Source: Prevotella merdae
GTDB lineage: Bacteria > Bacteroidota > Bacteroidia > Bacteroidales > Bacteroidaceae
Direction: 5' to 3'
Assembly: GCF_900290275.1 (NCBI RefSeq)
Contig: NZ_LT985324.1
Location: 695,466 to 759,465, forward strand
DNA length: 64,000 nucleotides
Both the position numbers and the translations under genes were made by a program. Of the stretch, positions 53,513-63,457 are shown piece by piece; position 1 is the stretch's first letter, and every line of letters starts with the position of its first letter. The notes below the pieces were generated by a model. That model was not told the DNA's origin, made no database searches, and was given only the letters and a program-made list of their open reading frames with translations.

Positions 53513-56500
53513 TTATTTTTTGTTTTTAGACATATTATTATTTCTGTTGAAGGGACAAAGGTCGAACAGTAATTTGTTTATTTGATTCTTGTTCACTTTT
53601 CCTTCAAGCATTTGCAGCAGTTCCTCCTGTCTGGGCTGACCCATAGTAAGCCTATAGAGCGAAAGTACCTTTATAAGGCGATTGTATTTTGCCACATCCT
53701 CGCTCATCGGGTACATTGGCACTATGCGTTCTATCTTTTCTGTGTCAATATCCTTAAACCGCTCATCGTTTAGAGGCAACCACCAGAATGGAACCATTTC
53801 GGGATTATTGCCTTTCAACTCTAATGACGCCTTTACGAACATGTCGTCCCAATTGAATATATCTTTATATAGTTTTGCAATATTTCTGCGCACACTCAGA
53901 CACTTATACCTATTGATGCGTCCTTCACGTTGCTCCAAACTCTGCGGATTGGATGGCAAGTTCCAATGTATCATCTTCCTGCAATACCAATGAAAATCAA
54001 GTCCCTCTTGTCCAACAGACGTAGAGGCAAGAACGAATGGACGGAAAGGACTGTTGAAGGCTGAACGTATATTGGTGGCACTATTAACATCCTTCTCGGT
54101 TTGTCTTGCGCTTCCGAAATCTACAGCAAAGTGTTTGCGCATAGAGAATTTCTTGTCTGTCCCGAATGTCTGAATGGTATTTACAGGTTGAGGTATGGCA
54201 GATGCAAAAGACTCTATCATTCTCTCCACAATGTAGTCTGGTTTCCTTCTCTCGTCAATCATATGTACAAATTCGTCGAGTACAGCCTGAAGATTGCCCA
54301 TTATACAATAGTCAACTACATTTTGGAAATAATTGCTGTGCGACTTGCAATTGGTGGTTACGGCAGCAATACCTTGACGATTGTTGAACATCTTAATCAA
54401 CTCTTTTGCCACTTCCTCGGCATGTTGTTTTGCATCTGTGTCACCAATTCTCCTGAATGTACGGTATAGACACATGGCTGGTGAGCCGATAGCCATTTCT
54501 GCTAATACTTCCTCAGCGTTTTTCGGAATATTTCTGATTTCTGTATCAGCATTGTCAAAGGCCAAAAGCAATTGGTAAATATCCAGTGAGCTAACCCTCC
54601 TAATTTCCTTTCCGTTATATTCTTTCAGTTTATTGCCAACCTTCCTCTTTACATCTTTCTTTATATTGCCCAAAGACATTCCATAACACTCTTCAGGATT
54701 GTACATATCTGCCAATACGGTTGATACAGTATGCATGATAGAAAGAGCCTTGGTTTTTCCCTTAGCGTTATCGCTATCTCTCAGACGCTGCGAGTCTCCT
54801 TTGCTGTCATATGTAATGTTGCTTCTGCGCAACAACCGTCTCTCTACCTCGTACGATATAAGGCACGAAAGCATCTTTGGCACCATACCCCATGACGAGA
54901 AAACTAAATACTTAGAAAATGATTTGTTTCTCGTGAAAACATTTGGTTGTTGTGTGTAGTATGGATGAGAGGCGGATACCCATAGCATCGACTCCACTCC
55001 TGTTGATGTTTTCCCTTTACCGAAGATAGTGTCAATGGTGAAACTAAGTTTTGCATTATTATAGTTCTCGAGATTATAATTCTCTATATCATCTCCATTG
55101 AGCAACAGGCAGTCTTTCTTTATTCCTTTTCTTGCACCATCATTCCATAGCTCGGCTATAACATCTTTCAGTTTATAATTATCCATAAACGAAAGCTGAA
55201 AAGCCGACGACTTAGTGTAATCCACTGGAGCTGAGTAAATGTTCTTGCCCAATTTTCTGCAGTTGTCTATCAAGTGCTGCATCTGTAGAAATGAAGTTAT
55301 GTCGCCTACAGAAAGATAATCGTCAATCTGAGGGAGTATTTCATGGATGATGCCATTGTTCGAACGTTCTGTTCTACCCATTACATTGTATAGCATATTC
55401 TCAGCCTCTTGATGCGTATGGCAGATTGTTTCGTCAGTCTCCTTATCAAGATTCTTTAGAACAGAAGAGTAGTTGCGCCAAATAATCTTAAACTTCTTGC
55501 CCTCCTCATTACTTGCATTTAGGAAATTCATAAGATGATGAAAATCCCTATACTGTTCGTCGTTGTTGCTGTCGTTGAGTTCTTCAAGTGTAGTGTATGG
55601 CTTGTATGGTGTTGCCGAAAGCAATAGAATGTAAGTGTCTTCCTTGGCAAAGAACTTACGTGCTATCATGTTTTCCTCAGTTTCGGCATCTTTGTCTGTA
55701 TCAATCAATGAACTGAATTTCTGAAATTCGTCCATGATAACCAGGTCGGGTTTCATTATCTCAAGACTGATGTCTGCAAACATTTTGCGAAGCTTGATAG
55801 TGAAATCATACACATCGTTCTTCCATTGCAGGTTGCGTTCTGCGTTGCACAGATTGACAAGATGTTGTAATAAGGTTTCTTCGCCATAAAAAGATTGGGA
55901 TAGTTTTGAGGTCATAGCCTTAACAATAACCTCTCTATACTCTTCCATATTAGGTTTGCTCACCTCTTTATAATAGTACACACTCATCCCTTTCCATGCT
56001 TTAGGTGCAAATCCTACCAACAATTCAGACAGACTATCAAGCATCTCTTGTGACTTAAACTCATCAAGAAGAGACAAGCATGCATACATCAAGGCTCTTT
56101 CGTTTACACTACCCGTACCCCATGTCATTTGGAAAGACGTGGCGGGAGTGAGCGAAAGAACAAGAGTGTCCTTGCCTTTTGCTTGCAGTTTTGCTTTCTT
56201 GTGATAATACACAAAATGCTGCATAGACAGTCTGCTTTGCGACAAATCCACCTTTTCTCCATCGTCTGATAATGTGTCTATATTCTGTTGTGCAATCTGA
56301 AGGTTGCAACATACATATACTATGCAATACAGACCGTCGTCCTCAAGAACCTCCTTAGCCAGCTCTTCTTTTACCCTACGCACCACCTCTGATGCTACTG
56401 TTGTCTTTCCAAGACCAGCTTCATCGGCTACAAGCACACGTCTCTGTCCTTTTTTATATGCGTCAAGTACATGTTCGGCTGTTGCAACCTGAAAATCCAA

Positions 56501-56515
56501 TGGCTTATTCTTCAT
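53513..56515 (-). CDS. SNF2/DEAD-type helicase of a three-gene defence-like operon
   Basis: A 1000-residue superfamily 2 helicase. Motif I ADEAGLGKTTVASEV (about 30-44), motif II IMDEFQKF (near 260, DEFQ box), motif III LLLSATPYKP, motif V LASTSVGQEGLDF (near 841), motif VI QSLEQREGRINRYK (near 871). A ~350-residue insertion separates the two lobes, beyond the usual SNF2 plan. It is the third gene after DUF6361 and PLD genes on the same strand, 12 bp after the latter. Helicase plus PLD nuclease plus DUF6361 fits known multi-gene phage-defence layouts; DNA or RNA as substrate is open. Confidence 0.85.
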   Translation of the reverse strand: MKNKPLDFQVATAEHVLDAYKKGQRRVLVADEAGLGKTTVASEVVRRVKEELAKEVLEDDGLYCIVYVCCNLQIAQQNIDTLSDDGEKVDLSQSRLSMQHFVYYHKKAKLQAKGKDTLVLSLTPATSFQMTWGTGSVNERALMYACLSLLDEFKSQEMLDSLSELLVGFAPKAWKGMSVYYYKEVSKPNMEEYREVIVKAMTSKLSQSFYGEETLLQHLVNLCNAERNLQWKNDVYDFTIKLRKMFADISLEIMKPDLVIMDEFQKFSSLIDTDKDAETEENMIARKFFAKEDTYILLLSATPYKPYTTLEELNDSNNDEQYRDFHHLMNFLNASNEEGKKFKIIWRNYSSVLKNLDKETDETICHTHQEAENMLYNVMGRTERSNNGIIHEILPQIDDYLSVGDITSFLQMQHLIDNCRKLGKNIYSAPVDYTKSSAFQLSFMDNYKLKDVIAELWNDGARKGIKKDCLLLNGDDIENYNLENYNNAKLSFTIDTIFGKGKTSTGVESMLWVSASHPYYTQQPNVFTRNKSFSKYLVFSSWGMVPKMLSCLISYEVERRLLRRSNITYDSKGDSQRLRDSDNAKGKTKALSIMHTVSTVLADMYNPEECYGMSLGNIKKDVKRKVGNKLKEYNGKEIRRVSSLDIYQLLLAFDNADTEIRNIPKNAEEVLAEMAIGSPAMCLYRTFRRIGDTDAKQHAEEVAKELIKMFNNRQGIAAVTTNCKSHSNYFQNVVDYCIMGNLQAVLDEFVHMIDERRKPDYIVERMIESFASAIPQPVNTIQTFGTDKKFSMRKHFAVDFGSARQTEKDVNSATNIRSAFNSPFRPFVLASTSVGQEGLDFHWYCRKMIHWNLPSNPQSLEQREGRINRYKCLSVRRNIAKLYKDIFNWDDMFVKASLELKGNNPEMVPFWWLPLNDERFKDIDTEKIERIVPMYPMSEDVAKYNRLIKVLSLYRLTMGQPRQEELLQMLEGKVNKNQINKLLFDLCPFNRNNNMSKNKK

Positions 56516-56527
56516 TGTATGTCATCC

Positions 56528-58276
56528 TTAATTTAGCGCTTTTACAAACTGCTTATACATCTTGGTGAATGAGGAAGGCACAACATCATCGCCCAATCTG
56601 TCTACCAATGCTTCTATCTCATAAATCTGTTTAGGATTTGTTGCCGCTATCCTCAACATCTTTTCATATAGATTCGGAAAATCCATTTTCTCATCCGATT
56701 TGTTTCCCGTGCTTCCTGTTATCTTAGGCAACAGTTCGCTTGAGATATATTGCAAAGGAGCATCGGTAAGCATAAGCTCTATGTATCTGTAGAAGTCATT
56801 TTTTGTCTTTATTATGCCTTTTACTATATTTTTGTCTCTTTCTGCAGGCATGCCCGATGTCTCTATTTTCACTATAGCCTCGTGCCTTACTCCATCTGCC
56901 GACGTTGCTGCAAGTATGTAGAACTCAGACAGTTCGTCGATATTCATGTCTTCGAATACCACCTTGCCAGTCCATCGTTGCATCATCTCCTTCTTTTGAA
57001 GAGGAGCAATAAACACATCATTAGTCAATTCTCTTTCGTTAGATACAACCGTAACTGAATATCCACCATGACGATGGTGTGTGATACGAGCTTTAATATC
57101 CTCGGCACACATCAAAGTCTTCATAGCCGATTCTGCCGCATCCCATTTCATTGTTGTCGATGCATTGTCGTTAGGCTCATTCAATGGCATGAACCTACTG
57201 TCTTTATTGTCTTTCTCGTAAAAGTCGCCAAGTAACTGGGCAGAGCGTGTATTGCCATATCTGTACTTCAGTCTTAGCAGAAATTCTCCATTCCTTTCAA
57301 ATGCCGTAGTAGTGGCGTTTGCCGAACCCAGATATAAATACTGTTCATTGCGGTTGTTCCATATCTGATACATCTTGGCATGCAGATCCATACCTCTGCT
57401 TGCCAAATCATCAAGCGTAACGTAGATGCCTCCTTTGTTGGCAAACATGTTAAATATGTCTTTGTCCACATACTCTTTTCTTGTAATAAGTATTCGTTTG
57501 CATTTGTTTTCGGGGTTAAGTCTTGCGAGCATTTTTTTGTCAACAAAAGGCGAGACGATTATGCTTTCTGTGCCAACAAGATAGTCTTCCACCGAACCCA
57601 CCCCAAAATCATAATCAAAGAGGTATGGGAAGAAGTCATAATCGTCAAAAGGGGCGTCAACATCAAAACCCTCAACACGCTCCAAGTCGTTAGCAAGTTT
57701 CAATACCAATTTCTTTTGCCCGTCACAAATGTTGGATTCCTTAACAACCGATTTGATGAACTGTATTAATGGCAGATGTTTCTTGTTTCTTACAGATGCA
57801 GGTCCAACCTTGCCTGTAAGACAGGCTATACAGTCAATAGTATCTGTATAAGACAGGTTTCGGCTTGTTACGATAAGTTTCAACAGCACATCCCGCTTGT
57901 CGTCGTTGCTTATTTCTCTTATCAACCAAAGCTTAGGATGGAAATTTGCCTTGATATTATACTTGTCAAACACTTCGAAGATGTTTTTTTCCATCATCGA
58001 ATAAACCTTCCTTATAGACGGAGGCACAGCAATGCCACCTTTATTGCAGAATACAACAACCTTGTCGCTACACTTGGTAATGGCATCAAGCAGCAGATAA
58101 GGAGATTGCATGGATTCTTCATCCATATCGCCAAGCATGCCAAACGCAAGATAAGCTGTAAGCATGGCATCAAAACTGAGGCTATAGGTCATGCCCATAG
58201 CAAAGTCTGTTGTATAACCATAAGTTGGCGAAAGCAAGTCGCCATACAGATGTTCTTTTAGTATTTTTTCGGCCAT
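56528..58276 (-). CDS. Phospholipase D-like nuclease of the defence-like operon
   Basis: A 582-residue protein with two PLD-type catalytic segments. NIKANFHPKLWLIRE with TSRNLSYTD forms the first, and MDLHAKMYQIWNNRNEQYL with LGSANATTTAF the second. Both have the H-x-K pair and a following Asn; the Asp of the classic HKD motif is replaced. Nucleases of this kind act as a dimer or internal pair. The C-terminal ~200 residues are unassigned. Only 3 bp separate it from the DUF6361 gene, so the two are translated together. Confidence 0.85.
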   Translation of the reverse strand: MAEKILKEHLYGDLLSPTYGYTTDFAMGMTYSLSFDAMLTAYLAFGMLGDMDEESMQSPYLLLDAITKCSDKVVVFCNKGGIAVPPSIRKVYSMMEKNIFEVFDKYNIKANFHPKLWLIREISNDDKRDVLLKLIVTSRNLSYTDTIDCIACLTGKVGPASVRNKKHLPLIQFIKSVVKESNICDGQKKLVLKLANDLERVEGFDVDAPFDDYDFFPYLFDYDFGVGSVEDYLVGTESIIVSPFVDKKMLARLNPENKCKRILITRKEYVDKDIFNMFANKGGIYVTLDDLASRGMDLHAKMYQIWNNRNEQYLYLGSANATTTAFERNGEFLLRLKYRYGNTRSAQLLGDFYEKDNKDSRFMPLNEPNDNASTTMKWDAAESAMKTLMCAEDIKARITHHRHGGYSVTVVSNERELTNDVFIAPLQKKEMMQRWTGKVVFEDMNIDELSEFYILAATSADGVRHEAIVKIETSGMPAERDKNIVKGIIKTKNDFYRYIELMLTDAPLQYISSELLPKITGSTGNKSDEKMDFPNLYEKMLRIAATNPKQIYEIEALVDRLGDDVVPSSFTKMYKQFVKALN

Positions 58277-58279
58277 AGC

Positions 58280-59539
58280 TTATTGTGGATTTCTTATTTC
58301 GTTTACAATCGTGCGTACAGTTTCCCAGCGGAAGCTGTTAGGCAATGGTTTGCTGCGTCTCTGGTTCTTGTAAGCATTATTACCAATCTTGCTTCGCTCG
58401 CGCTTTATTGTACGTTCGCGCGATTTAACAAGTTCGTCAACTCTTGTAGGCTGTCCATCGACGATGGCTGCATAACATGCTTTGCAAAACTCTGTCAGCA
58501 TAATGTCTATCGGTCTGATGTAGTCAAACAGATTGTTGTATGCCTCTTGGTTCTCAATATCTTCCTTGTATAGAGTCAGGAGCAAGTTGTATTGCTCGTC
58601 ACAATCCTTGTATAGAGCCTGAAGAGATTTTTGCTCGTCACAATCATCTGTATTCTCAGTATTGCTAAAACTCTTATAATACGAATAGTTGAATCTCCAG
58701 TCAATCAGGTGCATAAGCTTGGCAAAGAGCACCGATTTCTTGTAGATGTCAATCACGTCAGATGGCATGTCTTCTAATATGTCCCCGATATTCAGGTAGC
58801 CAATATTCTGAGGAATGTCATGGCTGCCCTCAATAAGACATGACAGCATTGAGCCTTTGCATGTGGCAATAATCCTGTCCCTAAGCCATGAAGCCTCTGT
58901 CTTTGATAAAGCCATGTTTATTGTGTGCCCATCAAAGAAATCATACTTCTCGCCACATGTTTTTATAGGCTGTTTGTCGCCATTCATGTCGTCAGCGTCG
59001 CCCGTTAAGTCTTCGCTTTTAATCAAACTTTTATTGTGTGGACTGTCAAAGTGGTTTCTGTTCAACTCAAGTATAAGTCTTTCCACACCAGTATCAGGTA
59101 TGATGCCATATCTTGCCAATCCACTGCCATAGATGTAGGCAGGATCGTATTTTACGTACTTGGTATAGTCTTTCAACGCATCCTTGTACGTGTTGATGCC
59201 CGTAATGCCAGTCACGTCTGTTTTGAGTTTTCCATTCTCATCCTTGGCTAATTGCCTGGTTATCTGCACTTCAGCCTCCTTGATGTATCGGCTCACTTCA
59301 GAAGTGTTCTGGAATCTGCGGCTCTTGAATGCCGCTTGATAATAAAGCGAAGGCAATAGAACAAAGTATTTGGCATGATGCTGAAGGGTAGAGGTGCCAG
59401 GAAATAGAGTATTGGAAAAATGATCTCTCACCCTTCCTATGCCAAGTTCCTCTATAGCTTCCGACTCTTGAAGTAGTTGCATCATCTTGGCAACACGTTT
59501 CTTCTCCTCTGTATTGAAGTTGACAAATCCTATCTGCAC
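58280..59539 (-). CDS. DUF6361 family protein of the defence-like operon
   Basis: About 419 residues. The N-terminus (VQIGFVNFNTEEKKRVAKMM, then ELGIGRVRDHFSNTLFPGTS) is the DUF6361 signature, whose members begin with IGWIDFS-like sequence. The GTG at 59539 is the preferred start, since the upstream frame to 59647 runs across the predicted promoter. The family occurs with helicases and PLD nucleases and has no known activity. First gene of the operon. Confidence 0.8.
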   Translation of the reverse strand: MQIGFVNFNTEEKKRVAKMMQLLQESEAIEELGIGRVRDHFSNTLFPGTSTLQHHAKYFVLLPSLYYQAAFKSRRFQNTSEVSRYIKEAEVQITRQLAKDENGKLKTDVTGITGINTYKDALKDYTKYVKYDPAYIYGSGLARYGIIPDTGVERLILELNRNHFDSPHNKSLIKSEDLTGDADDMNGDKQPIKTCGEKYDFFDGHTINMALSKTEASWLRDRIIATCKGSMLSCLIEGSHDIPQNIGYLNIGDILEDMPSDVIDIYKKSVLFAKLMHLIDWRFNYSYYKSFSNTENTDDCDEQKSLQALYKDCDEQYNLLLTLYKEDIENQEAYNNLFDYIRPIDIMLTEFCKACYAAIVDGQPTRVDELVKSRERTIKRERSKIGNNAYKNQRRSKPLPNSFRWETVRTIVNEIRNPQ

Positions 59540-59625
59540 GTTATTCTGTTTAAGGTTTAAATACTGTTGTGTGTCTATACTGTTGAGTAAGGAACGTTGA
59601 TAACAACAACGTTTATAAAGACTTG

Positions 59626-59633
59626 CAAATGTA
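59626..59633 (-). promoter_or_regulatory. -7 promoter box of the DUF6361-PLD-helicase operon
   Basis: TACATTTG on the minus strand, about 87 bp upstream of the GTG start. Divergent from the AlbA_2 gene promoter. Confidence 0.55.
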
Positions 59634-59706
59634 CGCAAAAAATGCAAGGCAAAACACTTTTCGTAAACATTTTGAGTATATTTTACCTTTTCTGAAATTA
59701 TTATCG

Positions 59707-59714
59707 TATTTTTG
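59707..59714 (+). promoter_or_regulatory. -7 promoter box of the AlbA_2-type gene
   Basis: TATTTTTG, 115 bp before the start codon; divergent from the defence-like operon. Confidence 0.5.
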
Positions 59715-59829
59715 CAAGCGTATTTACATTATCTGAATGGTGTACAAACACTTGCCAACCAAACTTGGATACCTTAATACGGATTTCTGATTTCCTGAAA
59801 GTGGATGTAAACGATTTGTTGAACAAAGA

Positions 59830-61348
59830 ATGTATCAAAGAATGATGAACGATATATTGAAACAGATAAACGCTGGCGAGGTGTCGGGGGTGCAGTTCAA
59901 GGAACGCATTCTCGACAAATATGATATTGCCTGTGAGTTAGTAGCTTTCAGTAATTCACATGGTGGCAAATTAGTAGTTGGTATAAAGGATAAGACCGGA
60001 GAAACCAATGCCTTGTCGTATTCTGAGGTACAAGAAACAACCAACTTGTTGAGTGACATTGCTTCAGAAAACGTAGTGCCATCCATTCTGATAAAGATAG
60101 ATACTGTTGAGGTCGAGGATGGCAACTTGGTTGTTGCTACTGTAAAGGAAGGACTCAACAAGCCTTATCATGACAACAAGGGAATCGTATGGGTGAAGAA
60201 TGGTGCCGACAAGCGCAAAGTGTTCGATAATGCTGAACTTGCAGAAATGATGACCGACTGCGGTAGTTTTGCGCCAGACGAGGCAGCTGTTAGGGATGCA
60301 ACTGTCAACGACCTTGATGCAACGACTATCAAGCAGTTTCTTGGCAACCGTTTTGAAAGAGTTTTGGAAAAGAAAGGCTTGACAGGTGACGCTTTTAATG
60401 AAGCATCACTTGATATGATATGCTCTGCCATAGCTAAGGGGCATGACTGTGAGAAGATACTTCGCAATCTGCGATTTATCCGTCCTGATGGTACACTGAC
60501 AGTTGCTGCTATGCTTCTGTTTGGCAAATACACCCAACGCTGGATGCCAATGATGACAGCCAAGTGTATCTGTTTTGTAGGCAACAGTGTCGGCAGCAAG
60601 GTTTTTCGTGACAAGGTGAATGATGCGGATATGGAGGGACATGAAAGCCCCTGTTCGCATTTTCATTTTCGACAATCGTGTTGAGATTCACAGTCCTGGT
60701 GCATTGCCTAACGGACTCACTATTGATGACATCAAGGCAGGAACCTCTATGCCTCGCAATATGTTCCTTTTTAACAATGCTATATACTTGCTTCCATACA
60801 CTGGTGTGGGTAGTGGCATCACTCGTGCACTCGACGAAGATATCAATGTCACGTTTATGAATAATGACAAGGCACAGGAATTTGTCATCACGGTTTGGAG
60901 AGAAGAAAGTAACCAAGTCGAGGGGGAAAGTAACCAAGTCGGTAACCAAGTCGAACAAAAAAGTAACCAAGTCGAAGACCATAACACTGGACTTAGACAC
61001 TCTGACACCGACCATGACACTTTTGCCGAAGACCATGACACTCAACTTAGACACTCTGACACTGACTTAGACACCGACCATGATACTTTTGCCGAAGACC
61101 ATGACACTATACATAGTTACCATGACACTAAAAGAGTGCCATTGACGAATAAACAGAAGGATATAGTAAACTTCTGTAGCGTGCCAAGAACAAGTAGGGA
61201 AATTCTGGAAAGAGCCGGTGTTGTCTATCATACAAAAAATATAGCTAAATACATCACCTCCCTTGTTGCAGCAGGATATTTGCAGATGACCAACCCTAAA
61301 AATCCTACGGCAAGCAACCAGAAATACAAGAAAGTAACAACAAAATAG
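59830..61348 (+). pseudogene. AlbA_2/Schlafen-type ATP-binding protein, broken by internal deletion
   Basis: The first frame (59830-60684) has the AlbA_2 domain: MNDILKQINAGEVSGVQFKE, LVAFSNSHGGKLVVGIKDKT. It continues to DKVNDADMEG. At about 60640 the sequence jumps to another frame, APVRIFIFDNRVEIHSPGAL, which belongs further on in the same protein. The segment with the ATP-binding N-box (ALREAIVNALVHRDY in relatives) is missing, about 55-60 residues. After the ATPase part come two blocks of coding repeats (60909-61093) and a C-terminal winged helix. The protein cannot be functional as read. Confidence 0.8.
60909..61093 (+). repeat. Tandem coding repeats in the AlbA_2-type gene
   Basis: Four copies of GTAACCAAGTCG (60909, 60930, 60942, 60963). 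Then a 54-bp unit (60974-61027) and a 66-bp variant (61028-61093), both starting GAAGACCAT and ending TTTTGCC. They encode SNQVE repeats and an Asp/His/Thr-rich stretch. A stray partial copy of the first repeat type lies at 63369-63397. Confidence 0.7.
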
Positions 61349-61353
61349 TAAGA

Positions 61354-61593
61354 ATGATGGACTCTTTATATTTCCTTCAGTTTGCATGTTTCATCTTCAT
61401 GCTCATCAATGCCCTTATCCTCGGCATCACCCACCTGCACATGAAGTGGGCCAACCGACGCTATGAGTGGTCACGCTGGCTGATACTTGCAGGTATGCTT
61501 GGACCACAAGTTTCCTTGCCAGGTACTTTGAGCCAAACGCAAAGTACACTCGTATCAATCACCAATACCTTTTTCATTATATTTTATCATTAA
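61354..61593 (+). pseudogene. N-terminal relic of a membrane-anchored HTH (AraC-type) regulator
   Basis: MDSLYFLQFACFIFMLINAL and MKWANRRYEWSRWLILAG match, from memory, the start of Bacteroidales regulators that have membrane helices followed by an AraC-type HTH. After residue 47 or so the sequence (PQVSLPGTLSQTQ) no longer fits and ends in a stop, next to the truncated ATPase gene. A deletion junction is likely near 61500. Confidence 0.5.
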
Positions 61594-62368
61594 CCATCAT
61601 TCTACCAATTGTTCCTGAAGCCATCAATTTGGCTAGATTCTCTTTTTCTTCCAAGAGATTGACATGGCTATCACCATTCTCATCACGGGTAACATAGCTG
61701 ATAAACGGAATCATCTTGTTTCTGTTAATATCACGCTCAGGAAGTGGTCGAACATAGCTAGACACCAGTGCTTCCACCTTCTTCTTTTCCTCAGGTGCCA
61801 ACGCACATAAAACGCCAGCAACATTACTACCATCAGACTTCAACTCTTTTGAAATCTTGCAGTAATCACGCATCTTAGCTGGAACAGGATCAATAATGAT
61901 GATATTTCTAAAAGTAGCATATATCTTTGCCCAAAAATCCAGAAGTATTGGAACATCATACGTCTTCCATGTGATATTACGAGCAGAATCAATAAACTTA
62001 CCAGGAACGATATCATCGTCTTCTATACCCAAACGGTGGATTTCACAAGAACCAAAACTGAAAACAGAATTCCTTTTAATCACTCTCAAATCAAGAAGAT
62101 AGGAACTTCCATCAATTTCTATTTCTATCTCAATACAGAAAGAATCCTCACCTCTACGGATAATCCAGTCTTCCCCACCTCTAACTGTCTGGATAGCATC
62201 AAGAAGGTTCTTACCTTCCCCCACGGCACGGAGAAAGGCAAACGCATCTAAGACATTTGACTTACCACTAGCATTGGTTCCGATAAGGATACCCAAAGAA
62301 TCGATATATATAGTAGAGTCCTTAAAGCTCTTCCAGTTTTGTAACCTAATCTTTGTAATCATTGCCAT
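61577..62368 (-). pseudogene. Truncated AAA/SMC-like ATPase
   Basis: Starts MITKIRLQNWKSFKDSTIYI and has the Walker A loop GTNASGKSNVLDAF (about 30-43), like RecF/OLD-type AAA_21 ATPases. A signature-like LMASGTIGRM comes near the end, after which the frame stops at residue 263. The Walker B and the C-terminal part are absent. The cut faces the truncated regulator relic. Confidence 0.75.
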
Positions 62369-62560
62369 TGTTTATTTAAACTCAATATTATAATTTACAA
62401 AGCTAATCATTTTTTTCTGAGATAAACAAGAAAATCGCAATAATTCTGCAAGTAACCAGTAAAATGGTGGAACTTATGCACATCGAGACATTGGTCATGA
62501 AGGTCACGAAGGTCATTAAGAAATCTGGATGGTTCTCTTGCATTTTTAAGAAAGTTATCG

Positions 62561-62568
62561 TAACTTTG
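62561..62568 (+). promoter_or_regulatory. -7 promoter box of the PIN toxin-antitoxin operon
   Basis: TAACTTTG, with TTG at 62538-62540 at 20-bp spacing; 38 bp before the antitoxin start. Confidence 0.6.
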
Positions 62569-62605
62569 TCAACAAAAGTAAAACACTCTAAAAGAAAGGA
62601 ACAAT

Positions 62606-62824
62606 ATGGAAGCAATGGCGTTAAATAAATACCAGAAACATGTGGTCGATATAATGTCCAATGTTGACGAGGCGCAACAAATTGAGATCTCCAATTTGAT
62701 TGCAAATTATTTTGCTAAAAAAGCATTTGACGCAGCTGATGAGTTGTGGGACAAAGGTATGATTGGTGAACAAACAATCGAGGAATGGAAACACGAACAC
62801 ATGAGAACACCATACTATGAATAG
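62606..62824 (+). CDS. Antitoxin-like small protein
   Basis: A 72-residue helical protein (MALNKYQKHVVDIMSNVDEA, ANYFAKKAFDAADELWDKG). No recognised DNA-binding motif. It overlaps the start of the PIN gene by 8 bp, the usual antitoxin-toxin order, so it is probably the partner of the toxin. A ribosome-binding site AAAGGAAC precedes the ATG. Confidence 0.75.
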   Translation: MEAMALNKYQKHVVDIMSNVDEAQQIEISNLIANYFAKKAFDAADELWDKGMIGEQTIEEWKHEHMRTPYYE

Positions 62825-63236
62825 AAAGCAACGAATTGTGCTTGATACAAATTGCTTATTAATGGCAATACCGAGAAGAAGCCCTTATCATAAAATTTTG
62901 GAAGATTTTTTTAAAGGAGAATATTTATTATGCGTGTCAAATGAAGTAGTTCTCGAATATGAAGAGATTTTGATTTCAAAAGTTGGTGCCGTTGTGGCAA
63001 ATAATATAATAAATGCTATCTTGGCTTCACAATATACAGTATTTATAAATCCTCAAAATCGTTATCATTTGATAGAGTCAGATCCTGACGACAATAAATT
63101 CGTAGATTGTGCTATTAATGCAAAAGCAAAGTATATTGTTACTCAAGACAGACATTATGATGTGGTGAGGTTCAAACCCAAGTTTGATTTTACAGCAGTA
63201 GATATAGATTATTTCTTAAATATGCTTTCCAATTAG
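62817..63236 (+). CDS. PIN-family toxin ribonuclease
   Basis: A 139-residue protein. IVLDTNCLLMAI gives the first catalytic Asp, VVLEYEEIL the Glu, and SDPDDNKFVDCAINAKAKYI the third and fourth acidic residues, followed by TQDRHYDVV. It belongs to the PIN family annotated as putative toxin components (COG1569-like). It would cleave RNA with Mg2+. Translated with the antitoxin; ends at a terminator. Confidence 0.85.
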   Translation: MNRKQRIVLDTNCLLMAIPRRSPYHKILEDFFKGEYLLCVSNEVVLEYEEILISKVGAVVANNIINAILASQYTVFINPQNRYHLIESDPDDNKFVDCAINAKAKYIVTQDRHYDVVRFKPKFDFTAVDIDYFLNMLSN

Positions 63237-63268
63237 CCTTTCAGCCTCAACAAGCTGAAAGGCTTTTT
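63235..63268 (+). terminator. Terminator of the PIN operon
   Basis: AGCCTTTCAGC pairs perfectly with GCTGAAAGGCT over an 8-nt loop, followed by TTTTT. It overlaps the toxin stop codon. Confidence 0.85.
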
Positions 63269-63457
63269 ATGTCTTGTCGATTGCTATTGATTGCATAATT
63301 ATTAAGAGAGAGAACAATCCAAAACAAGATAACCGTTGGTAGTACTGTTCAAAGGGAGACTGTCGGATTCCAAGTCGAGAAAAAAAGTAACCAAGTGTAT
63401 TGCTGTGCTGTTTATATCGTATTCACAAGCCGTAGATATTAGCTTCGTCCGACGTTT

